Source: Eutreptiella sp. 'Long Island Sound 2002' (Eukaryota > Euglenozoa > Euglenophyceae > Eutreptiales > Eutreptiaceae). From it: DNA of 64,000 nucleotides. A program made the position numbers and the translations under genes. Positions 52,056-62,970 of the stretch are shown piece by piece; the first letter of the stretch is position 1, and each line of letters begins with the position of its first letter. Under the pieces are notes generated by a model. It saw only the letters and a program-made list of their open reading frames with translations. It was not told where the DNA came from and did not search any database. The DNA is taken from the NCBI GenBank assembly GCA_964036045.1, contig OZ038381.1:135872306-135936305 (forward strand). The letters run 5' to 3'.

Positions 52056-53578
52056 ATGACTGATGTGGGCACTCATGCCTTGCTCAAGAAGTGGGCCGAT
52101 GCCGTAGCTCTCTGCACGGGGCACAGAGGTGTGTACAGCCCCGAAAGCACACGCACTGTGTCTTGGGCTTCTCTTGAGAATTGTGCTTGGTCCACCTTGG
52201 ACACCCCTGTGGCCCTGGTGAAGCTAACACAACGCGTCGACAGCGATCCCCAACCCCACAACCTCACTGACCCTCTTTTGTCGTTGTTTGACAACAACCC
52301 TAACCTGCAAGCTATTGTGCTGCAGCTCCATGACACGGATGCCCGCGCTGTTGCGGAGCACGTTAAAAAAAGCCGCGGGGGACCAAATAGGGGGATGAGT
52401 TTGTATTTGAGGGAATGGGAGATGCCGGATGGCACTCTGGGGATTCACGTCTCGGGGGACGTGGCTGCTGGCTGTCGCAAATGGGAGTGCAAGGCCCATC
52501 AAGTGCAGCGGGGGCATTGGGAGGACACCGCCCCCCTCTACTCCCTCCACTCCCAATCGCCATGGTCCTGGCATGCCGATTTGGAGGGCCACACCCCCCC
52601 CACCTGGTACAAGGGGACCGGGATGCACCCCTCCCTTTTCTTCCCCCTCACCACTGCCCCCCTTTTTGGTGTTGAACACCATCATGTCTCCATCTCAGTT
52701 GAGGTCGTCGATCATCGTCATGTTGACGAGCTCAAGGATTTGCCCCAATGGGGCCATGCTTTCCAAAGTGGCTTCATTTCTGTCGATTGGATGGAGAAGC
52801 TTCAGGATGAGTATGGGGAACTTAGGGGGGATGCGGGGGTCAATATCTTGAATGAGGATTGGCCCGCCGAGACTCGTGCAGGGGACAGTGACACCCTCCT
52901 CATGGCGATTCCACCGGAGGGGGGTGCAATGTACAGTTTTGCAAGGGCGGTCCTTATACCCCACTTGGAGCCTCATTTGGGTTGGAAGCGTCCGGTCGTG
53001 AATGTCACCACCTGTATTGTGGTGAAGGCCGGTACAGTGGATGTGGGAAAAAACAAGTGTGGGCACCGTGACATTAACCTCAGCTATGTTACCGGTCCGG
53101 ATCAACACCATGTTATTTGCTTGTTCCCGATGTTCAGCCCCACACCCGATGATGGTTGTGCTGGGGATTGGTGGTTGCATCACACACGGGCCTCCCGAAC
53201 CCTTGGGTTGTGGCCCCATTGGTCCCATTGGACATTGGGGATGTGTTGTTGGGCAATACACTTGTTGTGCATCGAGGAGGTATTTGCCCTTCCACTAACC
53301 CCAATCGGCCGCCTGTTTTCGGTTTCATTTCAGTTGGTACCTCAAGGTTCGACTACAACAACACTTGCCCCGTTGTTGTTCCCCCTTGGGCCGGCAAAGC
53401 GACCGCATCCCCCCATGGGTCTCAAGCCCCTCATGCCACTTGTGGTGCAGTCGGTTGTGAGGTGATGCTGGATGTGAGTGATGATACCACAGTTTTTTGT
53501 GTTACATGTCGTAGCGTGCCATTATGTGCCGCCCACAGCGTGGAGGGGCAGTGTGGAGCCTGTCAGGAGGACGCTTGA
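52056..53578 (+). pseudogene. 2OG-Fe(II) dioxygenase with Cys-rich end, element B
   Basis: ATG 52056 (MTDVGTHALLKKWADAV), preceded by an acceptor-like ctctcctag. About 360 codons are open: LFDNNPNLQAIVLQLHDTDA matches element A, then KCGHRDINLSYVTG gives the HxD-type motif. A frameshift near 53155 moves to the frame carrying IGDVLLGNTLVVHRGG (distal His) with NRPPVFGFISVGTSRF, then the zinc-like CGAVGCEVMLDV...CVTCRSVPLCAAH...CGACQ, ending TGA 53576-53578. With the frameshift bridged the active-site residues are all present. First gene of B, as in A, C and D. Confidence 0.6.
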
Positions 53579-53593
53579 AATCGGGCTGAGACA

Positions 53594-54184
53594 ATGACGC
53601 AACACACTGGTGTTGCGTGGGGTCGTTGTCCGGCCCCATTTCAGTTCTTGATGCCCGTTGATGGGGCTACCCTTTTTGCGATCCATGAAAATTTGAGCCC
53701 CTGCCCCCTTCGTGTTGATATTGAGGGTCATCCTTCATATGAGGAGTGCCAATTGCGGCAAATGCATGCTAACCCCTTGCCTTGTGTGGGCTCCGATGGG
53801 ACTTTCCTTGCTTGTCCCCCCGGTTCATTGGTGATTTTGCGGGGTTTGATTGGTGGTGTTGCTTTGGCTTTCACCGATGCCACAATTGGCGGGCTTTTGC
53901 ACTGGTTTGCTCTTGGGCACAAGCACCACCTCATGGATGTTGCACTGCCGGACAGCTACGGTTGGGTGAAGTGGTGGCCATTCAAGGCCATCCCAAGAAA
54001 GAAGAAGTCGAAGCCAAAGCCCAAGCCAAAGTCAAGGAAGGGCAAGTCTAAGGAGAAGGCCGGGGAAGAAGTTGAGGACGTGGAAGAGGAAGAAGAGGAG
54101 AAGAATGAGCAGTGGTGCATCTGCAATCAGGTATTTGTTGTGGGCTGTGGGCATGGGTGGAAGTGTGTTGTTGTTATTCATTAA
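53594..54184 (+). CDS. Unknown protein with Lys-rich and acidic tail, element B
   Basis: 196 codons from ATG 53594, 15 bp after the dioxygenase stop. N-terminal 140 residues look globular (VILRGLIGGVALAFTDATIG, HWFALGHKHHLMDVALPDS). Then a strongly basic KKKSKPKPKPKSRKGKSK stretch, an acidic run, and WCICNQ at the possible exon end before GTATTT (54130), which recalls the start of a PHD finger but is not completed. Intact frame. No homologue seen in A, C or D here. Function unknown. Confidence 0.5.
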   Translation: MTQHTGVAWGRCPAPFQFLMPVDGATLFAIHENLSPCPLRVDIEGHPSYEECQLRQMHANPLPCVGSDGTFLACPPGSLVILRGLIGGVALAFTDATIGGLLHWFALGHKHHLMDVALPDSYGWVKWWPFKAIPRKKKSKPKPKPKSRKGKSKEKAGEEVEDVEEEEEEKNEQWCICNQVFVVGCGHGWKCVVVIH

Positions 54185-54414
54185 GTGTCATTCATTTCAA
54201 AAGGTATGGTCACCGGTGGTTTTTTTTGGTTTGCCTGTCGTCAGCCCCTCTCTACATGGTTGCGGTTCTTCGGGTTGAATTTTTTTTGACTTCTTCGCAG
54301 CATTTTTCAATGGCCTACACACATTGCATGTTTGAGGGCAGTGGGGTTTGAAGTAGGGACGTTGCGTGCGCAAGTGTAGCATGCATACCTCTCACCCACC
54401 AGGTGCCATGGTCT

Positions 54415-54600
54415 TGCTATACGGCCGTATACCTTGTGTATACGGCCGTATACCCTCGGTATATTGCCGTATACTCCCAGTTTACGGCCGTATACCGCGA
54501 GTATACGGCCGTATACCTGCCCACCCATTCCGTGTATACGGCCGTATACTCGGGGGTATACGGCCGTATACTGGGGGGTATACGGCCGTATAGTCATAGT
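54415..54600. repeat. Phased GTATACGGCCGTATAC array, eight sites
   Basis: GGCC cores (one is TGCC) start at 54423, 54444, 54465, 54486, 54507, 54540, 54562 and 54584: spacings 21, 21, 21, 21, 33, 22, 22. It lies between the unknown gene and the coiled-coil gene. Bases 54185-54414 hold nothing else recognised. Confidence 0.9.
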
Positions 54601-54712
54601 ATTTGTTGCCAGTTTCAATCCATTTTGACTAGTTCTTTGTTGGAATTTCACCCTTTCTTCCTATGCAGGTTCGGTATGATCCCTAGCACTGCGGAGCATC
54701 ACTGATTACGAA

Positions 54713-57700
54713 GTGGCTGAGCCCCAGGTGGAGTTGTTGGCGCCGAGGGCTGCCGCGGGTCAAGTGGTCTCCGGTCGGGAGTACGAGGAACCAATAGCCC
54801 TGGGGCGCTGGGATGTTGCCAGTGCCCCCTTTGACCTGGCATGCAGCACGGGCAAGGACACTGGGTACTATTACCGACTGAATGTCCTTGATATTCGACT
54901 GCCCATCAGGGTGGTTGCAATTCTGAAGGAGGGGGTATTTGAGGCCTTTTGGGGGGCTGCAGTGTGGTCGAAGAGCTCGGGGAAGGTGCGGGGTTTTTTT
55001 AGCACCACGGGGGAAACATGGAGCATTTCGGACTCCATCATGGTGCTCCAAAGTTTTGGGGGGGAGCCTGTCCCCCCGGAGCAATGCCAGGCACTCCAGG
55101 CCGAGTTGGCCGCGAGGGCTGGAAAACACCTTGGGGGGAGGGGAGTGAAGCGGGCTCATGATGAGCCCGTTGAGGTGAGCGCCACCCCTGCAGCCCCCCC
55201 CACCCGGAAGACCCTAAGCCTTCTGGCTCTGCTGCTGCTGCTGTTGCTGTGAGCTCGGGGGGGCTTGGGGGGGTTGGGGGAGTTGGGGGGATTGAGGCGG
55301 CTGCCCGCCGTGGCGCATGCGAGGCCTTGGGGGACCTCGCTGTGCCAACCACCACTGACATTGTCCGTGCCGTGGTGGCGGGCTTGGGGAAGTCCCGGGA
55401 ACATCTCCAAGGAGATTGGGGAGTTCAGCTGGACTTCCCTGACCTCCTTGAGGGAGGCCAATGCCTCCCTCAAGGAGGAGCTGAAGGTTGCCCATGCTGA
55501 GGGTGACGCCAAGGATAGGAGGATTGTGGACCTGGAGGCCAAGTTGGCTGAGGCCACCTCAAGTGCCCATGCGTGGCATCTCCCCTTGGTAGACGCTAGA
55601 ATACCCAATCTTGTTCTAGCCTAGAACCCGCTAGAGCGGCTAGAATGAAAAAAAGTAGTGGTTGCCCCGACCCATGGGCATATGGGGGTGGGGGTATGAA
55701 GGGTGCAAATTGGACCCCTATTACCATACTACGGGGTCCATACCTTGTTTTTCAGAAAAAGAGATTTTTGACCCAAAATTCAACAAGTACAAAAAACCGT
55801 TCTAGGAATGTTCTTGCAGGCGCTCTGGCGCTCTAGCGCCGCCCCGCTAGAACGGCGCTAGAACGTCACTGGAACGCTTCGCTAGAACAAGGCTAGAACA
55901 AAAACATGCACACACATTTGGCAAGTGAAAGACACCAATGTGGGAAGGGGGGGGGTTCCATGACACATAGACACATACAAACCACCGCACTTGGTACATG
56001 TCTAGTCATATGTGCGCGTGGACACACACACAAACACACACACACACACACACATGCACGCACACATTTTGACATGGACACGGGCACTGTGGGGCTGCCC
56101 TCCCTTCAAGCGTTGGTTGGGGGGGGGCGTCTTTGCTTTTGTCACACATTTTTCGGGGGGGGCTTGAGAACTACCTTGGGCGGGGGGGGGGGTTGAACTC
56201 AGGGGTCCGGGAGGGTGTTCTTTTCTTTGTCTCACAGGTGGTTTTTTATTGGATTTTTTGGATATTCGACCGACAAACTGCAATTTCAAGTCGTAGGCAT
56301 GCCATGCAATGCTGTGCAGTGTTGTGGTGTGTTGTGGTCTCGTTAGGTGTAAAGTGGTGTGGTGTAGTGTGGTGTGGTGTGGTGTACTGCGGTCTGCTGT
56401 AGTGTGTGATCTGCTGTGGTGTGTTGTATTGTGCGGGGGGTGTAGTGTGTTGTGGTCGCATGACGTGCCCTGTGGTGTGTTGTGTTGTCATGTGGTGCGG
56501 TCGGGTGTCATGTGGTGTGGTCTGGTGTCATGTGGTGTGGTGTGGTGTGGTGCGGTGGGGTATCGTGCGATAGGGTTGCCTGTTTGGTTTGTTGAATGGT
56601 GTGTTGGTTGCTTGGCCGGTTGGGTTATTTGGCTCCTTGGGGTACTTGTTGGGTGTTTGGCTGGTTGGGGCACGTTGTGTGGTGTCTTCACCTTGTGGTG
56701 TGTTGTGCTGTAATCCGTTGTATGCTCTGTAATGTCATGTGTGTGGGTACCCATGTAATTACTGCCATTCCAAGGGACGGGGGGGGCTAATAAGCAGTTA
56801 CTATTTTTGTTCTAGCGGCGTTCTAGGGAACTCTTCTAGCGGCGTTCTAGCGGCCGCTAGAGCGCTGCTAGAACAGCTCCGGCGAACGCCGCTAGAACAA
56901 AATTATTAACTGCTCATCAGCCCCCCTCCCCCCCGCCTCCCTTGGAATGGCAGTAGTTACATGGGTACCCAGAGACATGACATCACAGAGCATACAACAG
57001 CATACGGCACCACACACCACAAGGTGCAAACACCACACAACGTGCCCCAACAGGCCAAACACCTAACAAGTAACCTAAGCTGCCAAATAACCCAACCTGC
57101 CAAGCAACCAACACACCATTCAACCAACCAGATAGGCAACCCAATTGCATGATACCCCACCACACCACACCACACCACATGATAACGTGTTGTAGTCTGT
57201 TGTGGTGTGTGATATGCTTTGGTATGTAGCTACGTTGAGTTGTTTGGCAGCTTGGGTTATTTGTTGGGTGTGTAGCCCTTTGGGGCACCCTGTGGCGTGT
57301 GCTGTGGTATGCTGTTGTATGCTCTGTGATGTCATGTGTGTGGGTACACATGTATTTGCTGCCATTCCAAGGGAGGCGGGGGGGCTGGTAAGCAGTTACT
57401 TTTTTTGTTCTCGGGGCGTTCGCGGGAACTGTTCTAGCGGCGTTCTAGCGGCGCTCTAGCGGGCAGCTAGAGCGCCGCTAGAACGGCGCTAGAACGGTTC
57501 CCTAGAACGCCGCTAGAACAAAAATGTTAACCACTTACCACCCCGCCCCCCGCCCTTGGAATGGCAGTAATTACATGTGTGCCCACACACATGGCATCAT
57601 AGAGCATACAACAGCATACCACAGCACACACCACAGGGTGCAGACACCACACAACATGCCTCAACCGGCTAAGCACCCAAGAAATAACCCAAGCGGCCAA

Positions 57701-58687
57701 ACAACCCAACTTGCCAAGCAACCAACACACCATTCAACGAATCACACTAACCACACCACATGAAAACACATCACACCACAGCGCACGTCGTGAGACCACA
57801 ACACACTACCCCTACACACAGTACAACACACCAGAGCCAGTCACACACTACAACAGACCGCAGCGCAGCACGGCACACCACATCACACCACACCACAGGA
57901 CACGAGGCCACAGCACATGACACCAGACCACACTACATGAAACCGCAACACACCACAGCACACCTCATGTGACCACAACACAACACACCACGCCACTACA
58001 TAGCACAGCACACCATAGCACATCATACACCACAACATGCTACAACACAACACACCACACCACTTTACACCTAACGAGACCACAACACACCACAACACTG
58101 CACAACATTGCGTGGCATACCTGCAACTTGAAGGTTTGTCAGTCGAATATGCAAAAAATGCAATAAAAAACCACCTGTGAGACAAAGAAAAGAACACCCT
58201 CCCAGACCCCTGAATTCAACCCCCCCCCCCCCACCCAAGGTGGTTCTCAAGCCTCCCCTGAAAAATGTGTGACAAAAGCAAAGACGCCCCCCCCGCCAAC
58301 CAACGCTTGAAGGGAGGGCAGCCCCACAGTGCCCGTGCCCATGTCAAAATGTGTGCGTGCATGTGTGTGTGTGTGTGTTTGTGTGTTGATGTGTGTGTGT
58401 GATAATTTGTTTGTTGTGTTGTACCTAGGCTATTATATCGTTCTAGTATTGATCTAATCTAGGCTAGAACATCTAGGCTAGAGTGTTCTAGGCTAGAACA
58501 AGATTGGGTGTTCTAGCGTGTACCAAGGGTCAAGGCCAAGGAGTTGGAGATGCAACTCCAAGCGGCCAAGGCCAATGAGGAACGGTCAAGGTCCATTGTT
58601 GCCCATAGTGTCACACGGTCTCCACCCCCACCCCAAGGGTGTGGTAGTCAGGGAAGTGGGAGTCAGGGCAATCAATCCGCCTGCCCA
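54713..58687 (+). pseudogene. Beta-rich plus coiled-coil protein, element B (split by F)
   Basis: The frame is open from about 54695 (TDYEVAEPQVELL) without an ATG. Beta-rich part: YYYRLNVLDIRLPIRVV, FEAFWGAAVWSKSSGKVRGF. The frame changes in the C-run near 55195 (giving AAARRGACEALGDL) and again near 55410. The coiled coil (SLKEELKVAHAEGDAKDRRI) runs into element F at 55592; after F, PRVKAKELEMQLQAAKANEE continues in the same frame. It ends with Gly/Ser/Gln-rich text and CPACGLPRKPA at TGA 58685-58687. Same place and build as the D and C genes. Confidence 0.55.
55592..58519. mobile_element. Element F: nested fold-back, 2.9 kb
   Basis: Ends share ACGCTAGAA(T/C)ACCCAATC in inverted orientation (55593 on; ending 58519); flanks GTA on both sides. 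Outer arms about 56064-56370 and 58050-58358 are complementary. Inside are two smaller fold-backs (56690-56785 with 56938-57030; 57290-57385 with 57540-57640). GCTAGAAC/GTTCTAGC palindromes cluster at 55805-55885, 56810-56905 and 57415-57525. Long TG and CA runs fill the arms. No credible gene. Confidence 0.8.
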
Positions 58688-58907
58688 GCATGTGGCCTGC
58701 CCCGAAAGCCGGCATGACTACCCCCTTCCAACCCCGCCCTTGCAGCTTTGTCCTGAGAGCTGGTGTAACGCAAGGTGCACATCTTGGGTGTACAAGTGCA
58801 CAATGTGCAGTTTGGGGCTACAGGGACATGCAGGCAAGGGAACGATTGGCTCTGTGCGCGCTTGTGCAGCGGGAATGAAAGGCAAAGGGAGCTAATTTGC
58901 CTTTCAA

Positions 58908-59330
58908 ATGCACATGCGCATGCAAATTTTCCAAGGTGGTTCCATTGGTCCACCATTCAAGTGGCACAATGCAGTACCTCACAAGAATGCCGGGGCATCG
59001 CCATACGAGGGATCCTTCTCCGCTTTCCGCCATTTGGTTGTCGGGGCGCATAGTGGAGGGGAGGTCTGTGTTGAATCTGGTGGAGTGCTCCATAGTCCCA
59101 CGCAAGGGACCCCGATGCGGTTGGATGTATATGGAGGTGGTGTTGTGGATGCGAAAGCCTACAAGGGCTGGCCGGGACTGGTTTTTAACTCCAAAGCCTA
59201 CCAGGGGCCTGCCCCGTGGAGGGGGGAGCGCTATGGCATTGTTTTCTACAATGGTTGCAACACAAATTACCTCCCTGATGAATCTATTGAAGAGTTATTT
59301 GCCTATGGCTTTCGTCCTTTGGGCCACTAG
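58908..59330 (+). CDS. TET/JBP-like dioxygenase domain, element B
   Basis: Open to TAG 59328-59330; the 5' part (58690-58907) seems to lie in other frames, so the gene may be broken or spliced. Core: VPHKNAGASPYEGSF, VVGAHSGGEVCVESGG, and FNSKAYQGPAPWRGERYGIVFYN. Compared with the A gene at 584-1183, GG-E...VESGG and PW-GER--IVFY are kept, but the HxD acid is Asn and the distal His position reads Tyr/Gln. It is therefore probably inactive as an Fe(II) oxygenase, at least as read. Same neighbour order as in A: after the coiled-coil gene and before the transposase. Confidence 0.45.
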   Translation: MHMRMQIFQGGSIGPPFKWHNAVPHKNAGASPYEGSFSAFRHLVVGAHSGGEVCVESGGVLHSPTQGTPMRLDVYGGGVVDAKAYKGWPGLVFNSKAYQGPAPWRGERYGIVFYNGCNTNYLPDESIEELFAYGFRPLGH

Positions 59331-59350
59331 GGAGCACCGTATACTACTGT

Positions 59351-60128
59351 GTACCCTTCGTGAACCGGCCGTTTGAATCCGAGATTCACGGTACCGTGAA
59401 TTTCAAAACTTTTTGCTGTGTTTTGCTCGTAACTTGGTGCCATCGTGTGCGTTTCTCGTGCTATCTTCGCCCAAAGTGAGATCCAACAAATGTGTGCAAA
59501 TTAGAGGTTTAAAGTAGCCACATGATTCAACACATTTGGTGAGATTCCGTCGAATCTGAAAGTCAGGCACCCAAATTCACACAGAAATTCACGCTAGGTT
59601 CACAGATTCACGAGATTGTGAAATTCGCACAAAATTCGTATGAATTTCGTACGAATTTCGTACAAATTTGCCCCAATTTCCACTGTTTCGCTTTTTCACA
59701 GCTCTCAAAGCCTTTTTTTGCATCTTCTTTTGACAATGTCCGAGCAGACCTTGTTCCAGCTCGCCCGCCTTCGATCCCGCCCCGATCCCGCTGCTGACAC
59801 CCTCGCCCACTACCAAGCCCTCCCCGTCGTTCACCACCAATTGGAGGAGGCGACCTAGCAGTTGGGGGCACTGGGGGTGGACGAGGTTGTTGGCTGGGTA
59901 GCATCCCTCGACCCCTCCCCGGATGTGATTCACATCGACCTGCGCAGCCCCACCCACAACTCCTATCTTGGGGGGAAGGCCTGGGCCACAAATTTGTGGA
60001 GGGAACTCCGCCGCCAACTCCCCTCCCTTAAATTTTTGCATCTGACCCCTCAACCCGCCACCATTAACCAACTCCTCAATTCCATGTGCACTAACCCGGT
60101 GGGGAAGCCTAAGGACGCCCACGTCTAG
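59351..60128 (+). pseudogene. C left end with 5' part of the C dioxygenase gene, inside B
   Basis: TGTACCCTTCGTGAACCGGC at 59351, C leader and array (59610-59670), ATG 59735 (MSEQTLFQLARL) with TAG at 59856-59858, and reading on to TAG 60126-60128 (GWVASLDPSPDVIHIDL, WRELRRQLPSLKFLHLTP). It keeps the part deleted in the copy at 13867. The C right end is missing; the fragment decays after 60240. Confidence 0.7.
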
Positions 60129-60239
60129 GTGTACCCCACCACTAACTTTGTGTATACCCCCCCCAATTGCGACATGGTGGGCCTCCACGATCTTTCTGCA
60201 GGTGCCCCATCTGACCACTCCTTTTTCCCCTTCTCCTGG

Positions 60240-60430
60240 CACCTTGCTATGCAAGATTCAGCGCAAACTGTTCGCCGTATGCTTCCAGTGTACGGCCGTA
60301 TGCTGACAGGTATACGGCCGTATACTCGGAGGTGATGTCGGGGATGTGCACCTGTGGGGGGATGGAGGGATGGAAAGGGGCGATGCCCAAAACCTCCCAC
60401 CACCGGGGGTGCGCACGGTTCCATTGGGCA
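60240..60430. repeat. Rearranged C gene piece around B palindromes
   Basis: Forward C sequence stops at ccttctcctggcacc (60241). B palindromes follow, with GGCC-type cores at 60273, 60294 and 60316 (spacing 21 and 22). Then 60332-60420 is the reverse complement of C sequence at 14161-14255. So an inversion or fold-back has occurred here. Bases 60430-60699 contain an open stretch (YLESIQEFCDGIKRRQL) of unknown origin. Confidence 0.6.
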
Positions 60431-60699
60431 ACTGGCCCACATATGCGTGGAACATGTTTGCGCAGCACTTATTCACACAACTATGTTTACGAATGCCCAT
60501 CCGAAGGAGAAGGGGCTCTACTTGGAGAGTATTCAAGAATTTTGTGACGGAATCAAACGCCGGCAATTGACCCCCTTTGCAGTATGTGATTTGCATCTAC
60601 AAACGTCAACGCCACCACATTATTTTGTTTCACATCATATGGCCCACCTTGATTTTTTTACATTAGGATTGTGGGGAAAGAGGACAACGGCAAACACGT

Positions 60700-62291
60700 T
60701 TGTGGATGCAATCGGTAACATCAACATTGCTTGGTGATGATGTACTTTTACGACCCCATGCCCAAGGCCTGATGATTCTTTTACAAGATGGTGAGGTAGA
60801 TGCGGCCGACAAGGAGGCAATTAACCTACTCCGATGGATGCGGCGGCACCATCTTGCCATTCGGGCATTGAAAGGTTGCATGAGCACAACATGCACTTGT
60901 GACCATGTGATGGCAATGCGTAAGACGGTCACACCTTACCAGTCCAAGGGCAGGGTATAGGAGGTGGCCGCAAAGGGGGTACGCGGACATGTGGGGTGGT
61001 GGAATTGCATGATATCATCACCACCATGGTTGCATGTGCCCATGCTGAGGACAGCATTCCGAAGTATGAGGAAAATACATATTTGGCTGTTGTAATCTGT
61101 TCTGATGCCACTGCTTTTCACAATGCCAGTGCCACGCGCTTTGACGTGCTTGTGGACCTGTGGGAGGATAGGTGAGCACACCATGATGGTCAGGCGTGGG
61201 CCTCATGGTGGGTTTTTGATGGGGGGGATGATATGGCCCATCTGCAAAGGATGGATGCCGTGGGGAAAGTGAACGACCAAGTCAAAAAACTTGAAACAAA
61301 GGGCGGCATAGAAATCGGGGGAACTCCCAAAAAATTGTTGTGTTTCAAAAGTGTGGACGGAAAAGTCATGATGTCGGGTTCGTGTGGGAAATGTTGGAAT
61401 TGCAATCTCAAGCCTGACCAATTCCAAGCCCATTTATTTGCAATTGCAGATTTTCCAGTGCTTGCTCGCATTGGCTCCCTTATGTCTTGCATCCCTCCCG
61501 TCCGCAATGTTGGAGAGGTGGCACATTGTTGTGCAAGGGTGGGGATAGGCATTGGGAAACGTCTCAAGGACAGTGCCCGCACATGGGGCTCACAAGGAGC
61601 CCTAAGGGCCGTGTCCCATTTCATTTCTAACCTCCAACAAGAGGCGAAGCACATCCTTGTGGCCGAGAGAGTGACGCGTGCTCCCTTGAAAGCGAAGGAA
61701 GACACTCTCGACATTAACGCCTTCCGCCTTTTTTTTGAAACACCTGAGTTGCACGCCGAGTTGGTGCGCATTGTTGCAATGTATTGTGCCCATGTTGTGA
61801 CGTGGGAGGGCAACAAGTGGCTCAGAACCAGTGCCGTCCTGCACCTCATGTTGCAGGCCTGTTACTATGTGCAACAGATTTGGCGCCATGTGGGTCATGT
61901 TCCCATGGATCAACGTCAACGTTATGCATGCATGGTTGCACAATTCACCAAGGCATGGAAAGCACTGGGCTGGAGTGTTCCTGTCTGGGTGCATTGGGTG
62001 GTGTGCCACAGTGGTGCACACCTCCAAAGGTGGGGTAATTTTATTAAGTTGTCCTCCATTCCCACGGAATGGAGGAACAAAAGTTTTAAAATGGATATCC
62101 GCCGTTGTTTTCAAGGGTGGAAGCTGAGCAAGCCTTGTGTCACCCGATGGGGACTAAGGCATGCTCTGCACCTGGATGCCCTTGATTGGGGCATCCGTTT
62201 GTGGTTTGGGGAAAAGGGCTTGGGTAGAGAGGGGATGAGGTTTGGCATGCAACGCATGCGGAAGAAGCATCGTGCACCAAAACACATGTAG
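60700..62291 (+). pseudogene. DDE-type transposase-like protein, element B
   Basis: Reads DKEAINLLRWMRRHHLAIRA in one frame, changes frame near 60955, then VVICSDATAFHNASATRFDV (first Asp), TGA at 61173-61175, and an open frame from 61176 to TAG 62289-62291. Further blocks: VDGKVMMSGSCGKCWNC (second Asp plus CxxC), a helical middle (ISNLQQEAKHILVAERVTRA), YVQQIWRHVGHVPMDQRQRY, and LSSIPTEWRNKSFKMDIRRC (Glu). Full-length homologue of 1688-3347. The element B ends should be its substrate. Only two lesions separate it from an open gene. Confidence 0.6.
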
Positions 62292-62544
62292 GTATATATC
62301 ATATGATATGATATGATGTGCAATATGCATAAGTATGTATATTAAGTATATATCACATGCATAAGTGGATCCCATTTGACATTTCGGATGGGACATCAAA
62401 GAAGGATGCTTCTTGTGGTCTTTTGCTTTGCTCATATGGTGCTCTTTTGTGTGGACAATGTTTTTGGGGCTTGGAGAGTCACGAGTACTTGCAAGGGGGG
62501 GGGGGGGGGTACTTGATGAGAATGGTGGCATGGGTGGAAGGTTC

Positions 62545-62625
62545 AAAGTCCCCGTATACTCCAAGTATACCGCCGTATACTTCCGAGTGTACGGCCGTAT
62601 ACTCCGAAGTATACCGCAAGAATAC
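62545..62625. repeat. GTATACGGCCGTATAC sites, B right
   Basis: Cores at 62550 (CCCC), 62571 (CGCC) and 62593 (GGCC), spacings 21 and 22, plus related gtatacc words. They mirror the left array. Bases 62292-62544 hold a short catatgatatg repeat and no gene; 62626-62821 nothing recognised. Confidence 0.8.
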
Positions 62626-62855
62626 TTCTCCAATACTTCGAGTATCCTGACAAATACCTCAAAAAGTGTAGACTGCCACACACAGGTGTGGGTGTATGGA
62701 ATCGGCTTGGTGGTTTTTTGACCCTCTCCGCCCCTATTTTCAGGGTGCTAAACCCATTTTTTCATATCCCGTGGGCACACGGAACGACTAGATACATGTG
62801 ACAAAATGGCTGTTTTTGGGGGGTATTCTTGGTATGCCAGGTTATGCTCACCATA

Positions 62856-62960
62856 GCGCTAGTTATCGCGCTATAATTAATTATTGCGCGAGTTATCGCA
62901 TAGGTTATCGCCCTTCATTTCTTCTTGTTCCATGTTTCCCCTCTTCGCTTTAGCTCTCAA
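62856..62960. repeat. TTATCGCG array, A copy 3 (resumes after B)
   Basis: gcgctagttatcgcgctataat and gcgagttatcgc words followed by the A leader (cttgttccatgtttcccc) and ATG 62971. Confidence 0.75.
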
Positions 62961-62970
62961 ATAATCTACA

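Larger units (their letters stand above)
51546..62855 (+). mobile_element. Element B, 11.3 kb, both ends present
   Basis: Inverted ends TATGGTGAGCATAAC(G/C)TGG... of 34 nt with two differences (51546-51579, 62822-62855). It splits a TTATCGCG array: the left flank ends ttatcgc and the right flank begins gcgctagttatc, giving a GC target duplication. Gene order: dioxygenase with Cys-rich end, unknown gene, coiled-coil gene (split by F), TET-like gene, a C fragment, transposase. GTATACGGCCGTATAC arrays sit near both ends and between genes. Confidence 0.85.

Noticed and set aside
55190-55252. Poly-Leu C terminus (LLALLLLLLL) as a membrane segment
   Set aside because: It comes from a frame change in a C-run; the other frame reads Ala/Gly and continues into sequence shared with the family.
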